Origin: UBA3263 sp964586765
GTDB lineage: Bacteria > Bacteroidota > Bacteroidia > Bacteroidales > Muribaculaceae
Assembly: GCA_964586765.1 (NCBI GenBank)
Contig: CAZPHN010000009.1
Location: 1-64,000, forward strand
DNA length: 64,000 nt
Reading direction: 5' to 3'
Shown here: positions 17,896-24,976 of the stretch, piece after piece
Layout of the letters: the number at the start of each line of letters is the position of its first letter
How positions within the stretch are numbered: the stretch's first letter is position 1
The notes under the pieces: model-generated
What the model was told of the DNA's origin: nothing
The model's database searches: none
Seen by the model: only the letters and a program-made list of their open reading frames with translations
Translations under genes and position numbers: made by a program

Positions 17896-18372
17896 ATGGA
17901 CGCTGAAGGCAAAACCTTATCCTCAATGTCTGCAGGACATCACAAACTCAGAAATTATTATTCTTCCGGGTTAGGTGCTGTCATCGCGCCCGACAGACGT
18001 CATATTAAGGTCCCTGACACGTTTTTGATCAAAGGCTCTTTAGCTTTGGATAGTGCGGCTAAACAAGATATGCCCGATAGTAACCGGTGGGACTATGCTA
18101 TTGATTATAATGGTGAAGTTTTCTTCATTGAAATTCATCCGGCATCCACATCTGAAATACCCACCGTTATAAACAAAGTGAACGGTTTACGTCAATGGCT
18201 TGCGACTATAAACGCAGACCTGCTTTCTTTGCCACCCGTAAACAGAAAATTCTACTGGGTATCATCAGGAAAAACGGCTTTGAGAGTAACGCCCAGCTCT
18301 CGACAGGCAAAACAATTAGCCGCAAAGAAAATCATTCCGGTAGGAACAATTTGGGATTATTCCAAATTATAA
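17896..18372 (+). CDS. Unknown partner of the AAA ATPase
   Basis: This 158-aa protein is not recognised. Its middle reads RWDYAIDYNGEVFFIEIHPA, an Asp followed about 12 residues later by a strand with ExH. This is loosely reminiscent of the D...ExK core of PD-(D/E)xK nucleases, but with His in place of Lys. A helix (VINKVNGLRQWL) follows, then a basic stretch. The two-base spacing from the ATPase, the shared AT-rich composition and the common promoter suggest a two-gene unit, possibly ATPase-controlled effector. Nuclease activity is a guess that a structure prediction would test. Confidence 0.65.
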   Translation: MDAEGKTLSSMSAGHHKLRNYYSSGLGAVIAPDRRHIKVPDTFLIKGSLALDSAAKQDMPDSNRWDYAIDYNGEVFFIEIHPASTSEIPTVINKVNGLRQWLATINADLLSLPPVNRKFYWVSSGKTALRVTPSSRQAKQLAAKKIIPVGTIWDYSKL

Positions 18373-18379
18373 TCCAATA

Positions 18380-18417
18380 TGCTTGGGAGCGGCATGCGTC
18401 TCGCGTGCCGGTAATAT
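18380..18417. repeat. Half copy of the interspersed double-hairpin repeat
   Basis: TGCTTGGGAG is followed by the hairpin GGCATGCG-TCT-CGCGTGCC, matching the left arm of the complete copies at 21143, 37301 and 41338. The right arm is missing. An unrelated short hairpin (GGCGGTTTGGAAACCGCC) follows at about 18438. Confidence 0.65.
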
Positions 18418-18503
18418 CTCTATTCGCGCGACAGGTCGGCGGTTTGGAAACCGCCTCTCCACCGGCTTCTGGGGGGGAGGGTTTGAAATTTTTGGGGGAA
18501 AAT

Positions 18504-18534
18504 TTTGTGGAGTGGGGGAAATGTTGTATCTTTG
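18504..18534 (+). promoter_or_regulatory. Promoter of the secreted coiled-coil protein gene
   Basis: TTTG (18504-18507), 19 bases, then TATCTTTG (18527-18534). The leader to the ATG at 18606 is about 65 bases. Confidence 0.7.
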
Positions 18535-18605
18535 CGCAATAATTTGTATCACTATATACACTTAAAAACAAGAAAAACAATTAAATAACTATAACTTAAT
18601 AAACT

Positions 18606-21056
18606 ATGATTATCAAAAAATCACTAAAAATCACACTTTCTGCGTTGCTTCTCGCAGCCGGCGTGTCTGTGTACGCCCAAGAAACAGAGAAAAAAGTTGT
18701 GACTTTGAACGACGCTGACAAAACACCAATCTCTTGGTCTGATTTTGTCAATGCTCTCAAAAATCCGCCCTCTGGTGCTATTGATGAGGCTATCGCTGCA
18801 AGATGGCAAACAGCCGATACCGCATATACTAATGCCCAGTCACGCCAGAAGATAACAGCAAGTAAGCTTCCGGCTGCAAAAAAAGCTTATGAAGATAAAA
18901 ACGGCGAACTCAATGGCTTGCAAGGAACTCTGCAGAAAAAGTCCAATGAGTATATCAGTCTAGTCAATGGAAACAAAAAGGTACTTGTACAATGGCTTGA
19001 CAGCGTGAATACTGCGTTAAATAGTTTTGCTAATGCATGGAATGATATGGTTGATAACTGGGATGGTGAATCTGCATACACTACCAAAGGATATGTATAT
19101 TACAAGACTATGAAACAGGGTTTGACTTCGTCATACAATTTCTTTCTATATTTTGTTGATGAGTCAACTGAAACGCCCTCATCTGAGGAATGGACACGAG
19201 CCACAGAAACTCAATTATTTCAATTTCTTTTGGCACCCAAGAGTAGCAGTAATGCTGCTATTAAATTAGCCAAATTCTATATCTATCTTGGCACAGATTC
19301 TGACGGTCAATATAATTATACTGCAACAACGAATGGTTGCATTGGCTTTACTGCTCCGAACAATAATGAGGAGGTCATGAATACTGATCTCATGACTAAT
19401 GTTACACAAAGCATAAGTACACTTACAAATAATGATGCTTATAAATTAGGTGTAAATGATTCTGCCATTGAGAAGGTCGAGGGCGAATTAGAAGAGATAC
19501 AGGAATCTATCGATGCAATTAACGTGACTAAAGGAGAGGATGGTCTTACAGAAATTGAACGTCTCTTGAGTGACTACCAGTATTGGGATTCACGTAAGAC
19601 GATATATGATCAGCAGGTATCTGATGCAAAAATTGAATACGATGCCGCAAAACTCGAATACGATCAAGCCAAAGAAGAATCAAAAGAAGGAGCTCTCGTT
19701 CCCTACCAAAATGTAATTCTTACTGATGACATTACCACTGATGAAACAATCAGCAGTTATAGTGGTGTAATTACTGGTAACAAGAATGGAAAACCGTGTA
19801 TAATTAATTATACTGGCACTGGCAATCTCTTTACCACCCTCACCGGTAGCCTTGTTAACGTTGCTGTCAATGGTAAACTCGCTGCAGCCTCAAGCGGCCT
19901 CCGCAATAGTTTTGCCAATTGGGATGGTGAAACCGGTGTATTTGTTGCCGCTGATGGTAACACTCGTACTGAGTGCAGTAGTATCGGTCAGCTTGGCTAC
20001 GCAGCCCGTGCAACGTATGGTATTGACTTCGCTAACGAAGGTTCAATCGTAGATTTGACTGAAGCCTCAAAGGTTTACAGCATCACCGTTTATACATCTC
20101 CTGAGGATATAGTTCCTCACTTTGCACAGGTAAGCGGAAATGATTTCGTTACTGAAAATGGCACTATCGAAATTGCAGAAACCAACACATTAGTTGAATC
20201 TGCCGACAAGCTTGACCTCACCAATGTATTCTACAATGATGGCACTAAGAACTATTCCTCTAAAATCATTATCCAAGACAGGCAGGCATTCTACAGCCCT
20301 AAGGAAATCTATGCTGAGAAACTGACTTATAATCGCCAGTTTAACCAAGACAAGAATGTTGCATGTCTGCCTTTTGCAATGGATGTTGACAAAAACAGCG
20401 GTATTGAATATCTTTGCACATATTATAAGGAAAGCGAAAGCAAGTTCTTCTTTAAGGAAGATGTCGGCACAATCGCAGCAAACACTCCTCTTATGATTGT
20501 AGCAAAGAATTCCTTCAAGCTTGAAAACATGAGTGGAATTACCCTTCAGCCCACTCCGGCAGGACAGATTGTAGAACAGGCAAGTCTCGCCAACGACGGC
20601 AGTAAGATTTTTGGTACCTTTAGAGAAGCTACGAGAGATGCATTTGGCGATCCTGAGACAAGCAACTATAAGGTATATGCAATGTCCAGCGGTACATTTA
20701 AGGCTGCAAACAATGTAACAATTCCTTCTTTCCGTGCTGTTATCCATAGTACACTTAAACCTTTCGCTGGCGCACCGGCAGACCGCCGCATCGCTATCCT
20801 TAACAGAGATGGCGAGGACATCACCGAGGAAGTTGAAACCGCAATCAATGGCGTGAAGGCTGAGGATTCTTCGCTCACCGTCGTTGGCGGTCAGGGCGTC
20901 ATCACCATCACCTCTGAGGCTGACCACGGTCAGGTTCCCGTTTACGCTATCGACGGTAAGACCGTAGCTACAGCCAACGTTACCGAAGGCACCACCACCG
21001 TTAATGTCAAAGGCGGCATCTACATCGTCCTTGGCAAGAAGGTTCTGGTTAAGTAA
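18606..21056 (+). CDS. Secreted coiled-coil protein with sorting-like tail
   Basis: This 816-aa protein begins with a signal peptide (IIKKSLKITLSALLLAAG, cleaved near VYAQ). The N-terminal half is helical and charged, with coiled-coil-like stretches near residues 75-115 and 290-360. The C-terminal half is beta-rich and resembles the final part of other Bacteroidales cell-surface proteins (NVACLPFAMDVDKNS, TPLMIVA). It ends GGIYIVLGKKVLVK, the tail shared with other secreted proteins in this window and probably used by type IX secretion. No enzymatic motif is visible. The gene has its own promoter and a very strong terminator. Confidence 0.7.
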   Translation: MIIKKSLKITLSALLLAAGVSVYAQETEKKVVTLNDADKTPISWSDFVNALKNPPSGAIDEAIAARWQTADTAYTNAQSRQKITASKLPAAKKAYEDKNGELNGLQGTLQKKSNEYISLVNGNKKVLVQWLDSVNTALNSFANAWNDMVDNWDGESAYTTKGYVYYKTMKQGLTSSYNFFLYFVDESTETPSSEEWTRATETQLFQFLLAPKSSSNAAIKLAKFYIYLGTDSDGQYNYTATTNGCIGFTAPNNNEEVMNTDLMTNVTQSISTLTNNDAYKLGVNDSAIEKVEGELEEIQESIDAINVTKGEDGLTEIERLLSDYQYWDSRKTIYDQQVSDAKIEYDAAKLEYDQAKEESKEGALVPYQNVILTDDITTDETISSYSGVITGNKNGKPCIINYTGTGNLFTTLTGSLVNVAVNGKLAAASSGLRNSFANWDGETGVFVAADGNTRTECSSIGQLGYAARATYGIDFANEGSIVDLTEASKVYSITVYTSPEDIVPHFAQVSGNDFVTENGTIEIAETNTLVESADKLDLTNVFYNDGTKNYSSKIIIQDRQAFYSPKEIYAEKLTYNRQFNQDKNVACLPFAMDVDKNSGIEYLCTYYKESESKFFFKEDVGTIAANTPLMIVAKNSFKLENMSGITLQPTPAGQIVEQASLANDGSKIFGTFREATRDAFGDPETSNYKVYAMSSGTFKAANNVTIPSFRAVIHSTLKPFAGAPADRRIAILNRDGEDITEEVETAINGVKAEDSSLTVVGGQGVITITSEADHGQVPVYAIDGKTVATANVTEGTTTVNVKGGIYIVLGKKVLVK

Positions 21057-21077
21057 TTCCCCCAACATCGATTCCCC

Positions 21078-21117
21078 AAAAGGATGCGTCCCCTCCGGGA
21101 CGCATCCTTTTTTTGCC
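21078..21117 (+). terminator. Strong terminator after the secreted coiled-coil protein gene
   Basis: AAAGGATGCGTCCC pairs perfectly with GGGACGCATCCTTT around CTCC, followed by a run of T. Confidence 0.85.
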
Positions 21118-21142
21118 TTCGCTCCCGAAATAGTGAGACATT

Positions 21143-21233
21143 GCTCGGGGGCGGCATGTGTCCTCGCATGCCGGTAATTTCTTTTCCGCTCAGTTAGTTA
21201 CAGGCATGCGAGGACGCATGCCGCACCCAAGCA
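21143..21233. repeat. Interspersed double-hairpin repeat, complete copy
   Basis: TGCTCGGG...CCCAAGCA forms the outer inverted repeat. Inside are two hairpins, GGCATGTG-TCCT-CGCATGCC and GGCATGCG-AGGA-CGCATGCC, separated by about 25 bases. The element is about 91 bp and intergenic. It matches the copies at 37301-37389 and 41338-41429. Confidence 0.75.
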
Positions 21234-21260
21234 TAGACGCGAAACTTTTCTGGAAATTAT

Positions 21261-21291
21261 GTTGTTGTATCAGGAAATTTTTGTAACTTTG
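21261..21291 (+). promoter_or_regulatory. Promoter before the 39-aa ORF
   Basis: GTTG (21261-21264), 19 bases, TAACTTTG (21284-21291). The surrounding bases (GGAAATTAT and TTGTTGTAT) recur upstream of the 40-aa peptide gene at 21516-21534, so this region looks like a duplicated leader. Confidence 0.6.
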
Positions 21292-21311
21292 CGAACAAAC
21301 AGATACTTAAA

Positions 21312-21431
21312 ATGAAAGCATCCACTAACAGACCAGCATTCACAGGCTCTGCATCATCCAAAATTTGTGGGGATGTTTCACAAGTGTCTAATTGTACGAT
21401 TGGACTAAGAACTGTTACAAAAGAAGATAGG
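21312..21431 (+). CDS. Small ORF, 39 aa, possible second peptide
   Basis: The ATG at 21312 lies 21 bases after a good promoter and opens a 39-codon frame ending TAG. The product starts MKASTNRPAFTGSASSKICG, has two cysteines (19 and 28) and a basic end (TVTKRR). It lacks the YxxPxL motif seen in the next peptide. Its leader is a near copy of that peptide gene's leader, which is the main reason to list it. It could be a second precursor, a decayed one, or simply the 5' part of an untranslated RNA. Confidence 0.35.
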
Positions 21432-21524
21432 CAACGTTTACGGATACCCACTTATCAGTATTTACTTTCGTAATATACTATTAACCTATAAAGCGGAAAC
21501 TTTGGAAACTTTTCGGGAAATTAT

Positions 21525-21555
21525 TTTGTTGTATGGAAAAATTGTCGTAACTTTG
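21525..21555 (+). promoter_or_regulatory. Promoter of the 40-aa peptide gene
   Basis: TTTG (21525-21528), 19 bases, TAACTTTG (21548-21555), a near-perfect match. The ATG of the peptide gene follows 36 bases later. Confidence 0.75.
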
Positions 21556-21591
21556 CTCCCAAATTTAAAACAAACAAAACGATAAGATATT

Positions 21592-21714
21592 ATGAAATAC
21601 GAAAAGCCTGATTTGGAAGAATTGGAACTCGCTCTTGAAGGTTCATTCCTTGACAGCCGCACAGCCGACTCCGGTCGTGATGAAAATGAACTTGAAGAGG
21701 GTGAAATTGATTAA
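21592..21714 (+). CDS. Candidate RiPP precursor peptide, 40 aa
   Basis: This short gene encodes a very acidic 40-aa peptide. It begins MKYEKPDLEELELALEG, and Tyr3, Pro6 and Leu8 fit the YxxPxL leader motif that PqqD-like B1 proteins recognise in lasso-peptide precursors. After Gly17 come SFLDSRTADSG and an acidic tail ending EIDstop. A strong promoter lies upstream, a terminator-like hairpin directly downstream, and S26 peptidase, HPr-kinase-like and PqqD genes follow. The classical Thr at the penultimate leader position is not evident before Gly17, so a standard lasso core is not assured. Similar short MKYxxP peptides are common in Bacteroidales. No mature product is known to me. Confidence 0.65.
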   Translation: MKYEKPDLEELELALEGSFLDSRTADSGRDENELEEGEID

Positions 21715-21734
21715 CCTTATCCAACGAAATTAGG

Positions 21735-21763
21735 ACGCTGACTAACATTAGCCAGCGTTTTTT
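21735..21763 (+). terminator. Terminator/attenuator between peptide gene and maturation genes
   Basis: ACGCTG (21735-21740) pairs with CAGCGT (21753-21758), the stem extended by CTAA/TTAG across one mismatch, followed by six T. It lies 20 bases after the peptide stop and just ahead of the S26 peptidase start, so it would give excess peptide mRNA over enzyme mRNA. Confidence 0.65.
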
Positions 21764-21767
21764 GTAT

Positions 21768-22271
21768 ATGGACTACGTAGCCTCACATCGTTCGCAGATT
21801 AAGCGGAATGGATTTGCGCTGTCAAAGACCTATGGCACAAGCATGCGCCCTCTGATATGGGGCGGCGAGCATTATGTCGCCGTTGTTCCGCTTGAGAGCG
21901 AACCGACGGTTGGTGACTTATTAATGTTTCAGAGTCCGCTGGGCGATTGTAGTGTCATTCATCGGTTAGTGGAAATCAAGGAGGATGTTGGTCAGCGTAT
22001 ATACATTACCCGGGGTGACAACTGCCTTGGATGTGAGACAGTACGCCGGGAGGATATTATCGGTCGGGTTGCGGAAATTCATCGTATCAGCGGATTTCGC
22101 CCTTGGCATGCCATCCCTGCAAGAAAGTTTACAGTAACGGATGCGGCATATCTCAGATACTCACACATATGGAGGGCAATATGGCCCGTTAGACGTTGTT
22201 ACTATCTATTACGTGCCCATGCGCGCGGCCTACGTGTTCGTTTATTGTCAGTTTTTAAGCCAAATAGATGA
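21768..22271 (+). CDS. S24/S26-type signal-peptidase-like protein
   Basis: This 167-aa protein carries the S26-like core. The segment KTYGTSMRPLIWGGEHYVAV has the catalytic Ser in the GTSM motif. GDLLMFQSPLG follows, then YITRGDNCLGCE and the VGRV-like end IIGRVAEIHR. Family members use a Ser-Lys dyad; the Lys is probably in the VIHRLVEIKED region or missing, and I cannot place it with confidence. There is no clear N-terminal membrane anchor, so it may act in the cytoplasm, perhaps on the preceding peptide. The ATG at 21768 is preferred to the TTG at 21762. Its stop overlaps the next start (ATGA). Confidence 0.75.
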   Translation: MDYVASHRSQIKRNGFALSKTYGTSMRPLIWGGEHYVAVVPLESEPTVGDLLMFQSPLGDCSVIHRLVEIKEDVGQRIYITRGDNCLGCETVRREDIIGRVAEIHRISGFRPWHAIPARKFTVTDAAYLRYSHIWRAIWPVRRCYYLLRAHARGLRVRLLSVFKPNR

Positions 22272-23194
22272 AACAGCAATATATAGTTGCCCGAAATTGT
22301 TTTAGTGTATCAATAGATGACACGCTAACGGCTTGGAAGAATATTGAGTCCCATTTCAGACCATTTGCTACTATGTCAGATGAAAGACCGGTATTGGAAA
22401 TTGACATAGAAAGCGGGAAACTGCCGGAACATGACGGTGTGAGGATTTATGAGCCTGAGCACGATGGCATAGGCATCATTTCATCGTGTGCCTCGCAGCT
22501 TTCGGATGGCAGCCTTGTAATCGAGTTCAAGCACACCGAGGAACTTACACCACGTATATGGATGAAAATGCCTCCGGAGCTTAACCATGCCTACATAGTA
22601 ATCGGTCCAGATGGCGATAGTAATGATTCTTACTTCCTTACCCACGCCATCATGATTGCATTCATGCTCGCCACCAGTGGCAACGGTACACTGCTTATCC
22701 ACTCATCAGCGGTTACTCATGAAGGTATGGCATACCTTTTTCAGGGCAAAAGCGGCACTGGCAAGAGTACACATGTACGTCTGTGGGTCAAAAATATCAG
22801 CGGCGCAGTTAGGCTTAACGATGATCACCCTATAATACGCTTTGCTGATACCGGTGACGCGATTGCCTACGGGTCGCCATGGAGTGGCAAAACGCACTGT
22901 TATCGCAACGAATCAGCCCCGGTCGGAGCGTTTGTGCGCTTGGTCCGTGGTGAAAATAACGAATTACATAGGCTTCCCCCGCTCAAAGCGTACGCATCGC
23001 TTACAGCCTCGGTGTTTTATCTGCCGTTTATGAGCGATAGGCTCAAGGAAGTGCGCCATAAGACTGTTGAGCGGCTGGCAATGAGTGTGGCATGCTGCGA
23101 AATGTACTGTCGCCCTGATGCTGACGCCGCCCTGACGTGCCTTAAGGGCGTGAAGGCTGCACCGTGGTGTAGCCCTACAGATTTAATCGAATAA
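22268..23194 (+). CDS. HPr-kinase-like protein
   Basis: This 308-aa protein has the C-terminal kinase half of the HprK type. The P-loop FQGKSGTGKSTHVRLW is near residues 156-171, and RLNDDHPIIRF supplies the Asp pair expected for catalysis and metal binding. The N-terminal 130 residues do not look like the HprK N-domain. Such stand-alone HprK-like kinases phosphorylate lasso peptides in paeninodin-type clusters and occur next to PqqD in many Bacteroidetes loci. Here it lies between an S26 peptidase (ATGA overlap) and a PqqD gene, which supports a peptide-modifying role. Regulation of sugar transport through HPr is unlikely given the context. Confidence 0.75.
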   Translation: MKQQYIVARNCFSVSIDDTLTAWKNIESHFRPFATMSDERPVLEIDIESGKLPEHDGVRIYEPEHDGIGIISSCASQLSDGSLVIEFKHTEELTPRIWMKMPPELNHAYIVIGPDGDSNDSYFLTHAIMIAFMLATSGNGTLLIHSSAVTHEGMAYLFQGKSGTGKSTHVRLWVKNISGAVRLNDDHPIIRFADTGDAIAYGSPWSGKTHCYRNESAPVGAFVRLVRGENNELHRLPPLKAYASLTASVFYLPFMSDRLKEVRHKTVERLAMSVACCEMYCRPDADAALTCLKGVKAAPWCSPTDLIE

Positions 23195-23215
23195 TTTTTA
23201 AATATTATATATAAA

Positions 23216-23485
23216 ATGAGAATAAAAAAAGGATTCACACTGCGCACCGTAATGGGGCAGAACATCATATTGGCTGAAGGAAACAACTCTGACAGCTTTG
23301 GCAAAATAATCACTCTGAACGCATCGGCAGCCATGCTCTGGGAGGCACTCAAAGGAAAAGACTTTGAGGTAGCCGACGCCGCCAACCTTCTCGTTGCTCA
23401 CTACGATATTGACGCCGCGCAAGCCAACGAAGACGCCACGTACATTATTGACCTAATGACTGAAAAAGGGCTCCTTTCCCACTGA
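23216..23485 (+). CDS. PqqD-family RiPP recognition protein
   Basis: This 89-aa protein matches the PqqD/RRE fold. An N-terminal strand pair (FTLRTVMGQNIILAEG) is followed by ITLNASAAMLWEAL, the classic PqqD helix entry, then a helical end (ANEDATYIIDLMTEKGLL). PqqD-like domains bind RiPP leader peptides and present them to modifying enzymes; B1 proteins of lasso clusters are of this type and bind the YxxPxL motif. The 40-aa peptide 1.5 kb upstream has that motif. It is the last gene of the S26 peptidase-kinase-PqqD run and convergent with cls. Confidence 0.85.
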   Translation: MRIKKGFTLRTVMGQNIILAEGNNSDSFGKIITLNASAAMLWEALKGKDFEVADAANLLVAHYDIDAAQANEDATYIIDLMTEKGLLSH

Positions 23486-23526
23486 CCCGTTAAAGCGGGA
23501 AATTCTGGTGAGCAAGTAAGTGGGGA

Positions 23527-24954
23527 TTACAGGATTGGGGCAAGAAGGCGCACAACAGATTCCAGAACCATATGGATGCGCGGTCGCTTTCGCCATGTTT
23601 CGGCATATATGCGGGCGGAGTGTGACTGGTCCGTCAGGAATACGTTGCGCAGTTTTTCGTTGAGTTCAGGCGAATAAAGTATCAGATTTGCTTCGAAATT
23701 GTGTTCAAATGAGCGGAAATCGAAATTTGTAGAGCCTACTGATGCCAGTTCATCGTCAATAATCAGCATTTTGGAGTGGAGCATCCCCGGTTCGAAGAAA
23801 TAGATTTTTATGCCGGCTCGGAGACATTCGGTTATGTAGCTGCGCGAAGAGTAGCTTAGCATCCATGAGTCGCTATGGCGCGGAATCATGATACGTACAT
23901 CTATACCCGCCAAGGCTGCATTCTGGAGTGCTTTGAGCAGTGTCTCGGGGGGTAGAAAATAAGGAGTCTGCAGGAAAATGCGTTTGCGCGCGTTGAGAAT
24001 TGCACGCATGAATACGTAGGCAATATTGTTCCATTGGTTCATTGGACCGCCGGTTATGGACTGGATGCCAACCGTGCCCATGGGCTGGCGCGTACATTCA
24101 TCGTCGAGAATGCTGTTGCACATGAATGCCCAGTCAAGCGCGAAGGAGTATTGGAGGGTGCCGACCGCCGGACCCTGTATGCGAAGGTGGCAGTCGCGCC
24201 ACAGCGGGAATTTTCCGCCGTCAAGGTAGCGGTTTGCAATGTTCATGCCGCCAATGTAGCCGATTTCGCCGTCGATAATGACTATTTTGCGGTGGTTTCG
24301 CCAGTTTACGCGTGACGCAAACGGGATAAATGTAACCTTGAAGAAGGGATATGCTTCTACACCGGCGGCGCGTAGTTTCTTGAAAAAATGGGAACTGACG
24401 TGAAATGAGCCTACATGGTCATAAATTACGCGGACTTTGACTCCCGCGCGCGCGCGTTCAATTAATATAGATGCTATTTCGCGTCCAAGTTCATCATCTT
24501 CAAAAATGTAATACTGAAGATTGATGAATTTAGTGGCATTCTGCAGGTCGCGCTTCAGCGACGAGAATTTAGCCGTGCCGGTAGAAAATACCTCAACCTC
24601 ATTGCCCGGCAGATATGCCGAGCCGGTCAGTGAGCGCGTAAGCCTGACAAGATCCTGATATTTAGGCGCGAGATTTGACGGATGGCGATGGCGCGGCGCG
24701 CTGATGCGCAGCAACCTGCGCTTATTGCGCCTCGATATCATTCGTTTGTTCTTGATGTTGCGCCCGAAGAATATGTAGAGAATCAGCCCTACGGCAGGAA
24801 GCAGGATGAGAACCGTAACCCAAGCCAATGACTTGACCGGGTTGCGGTTCTCACCGAGAATTACAAGGATAACGGTGATGATGGACAGCACATAGGTGAC
24901 CGACAGAATGGCGTAAAGCCAAGGCTGCTGAAGTAGTTCAATTATGGCATCCAT
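23527..24954 (-). CDS. cls: Cardiolipin synthase
   Basis: This 475-aa membrane enzyme joins two phosphatidylglycerols into cardiolipin. Two N-terminal TM helices (residues 10-65) are followed by two phospholipase-D domains. The HKD motifs are NHRKIVIIDGEIGYIGGMN and LHSKMLIIDDELASVGSTN, each with His, Lys and Asp in place. Length fits the family. It follows glyA on the same strand after a 22-base gap and is probably the last gene of the pyrB-pyrI-flavin reductase-glyA-cls run. The ATG at 24954 gives the expected N-terminal helix. Confidence 0.92.
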   Translation of the reverse strand: MDAIIELLQQPWLYAILSVTYVLSIITVILVILGENRNPVKSLAWVTVLILLPAVGLILYIFFGRNIKNKRMISRRNKRRLLRISAPRHRHPSNLAPKYQDLVRLTRSLTGSAYLPGNEVEVFSTGTAKFSSLKRDLQNATKFINLQYYIFEDDELGREIASILIERARAGVKVRVIYDHVGSFHVSSHFFKKLRAAGVEAYPFFKVTFIPFASRVNWRNHRKIVIIDGEIGYIGGMNIANRYLDGGKFPLWRDCHLRIQGPAVGTLQYSFALDWAFMCNSILDDECTRQPMGTVGIQSITGGPMNQWNNIAYVFMRAILNARKRIFLQTPYFLPPETLLKALQNAALAGIDVRIMIPRHSDSWMLSYSSRSYITECLRAGIKIYFFEPGMLHSKMLIIDDELASVGSTNFDFRSFEHNFEANLILYSPELNEKLRNVFLTDQSHSARIYAETWRKRPRIHMVLESVVRLLAPIL

Positions 24955-24976
24955 TACCGTAAAAACGAGAAATCTG

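Noticed and set aside
20190..21068. 292-aa open frame on the minus strand
   Set aside because: Antisense to the secreted coiled-coil protein, which has signal peptide, sorting-like tail, promoter and terminator in the other direction.
21592..23485. Complete lasso-peptide cluster
   Set aside because: No asparagine-synthetase-like cyclase or B2 protease is encoded in the window, and the usual Thr at the leader's penultimate position is not evident.
13556..23500. Integrative element inserted at tRNA-Pro
   Set aside because: Accessory genes lie beside the tRNA, but I see no integrase, relaxase or direct repeat of the tRNA 3' end.
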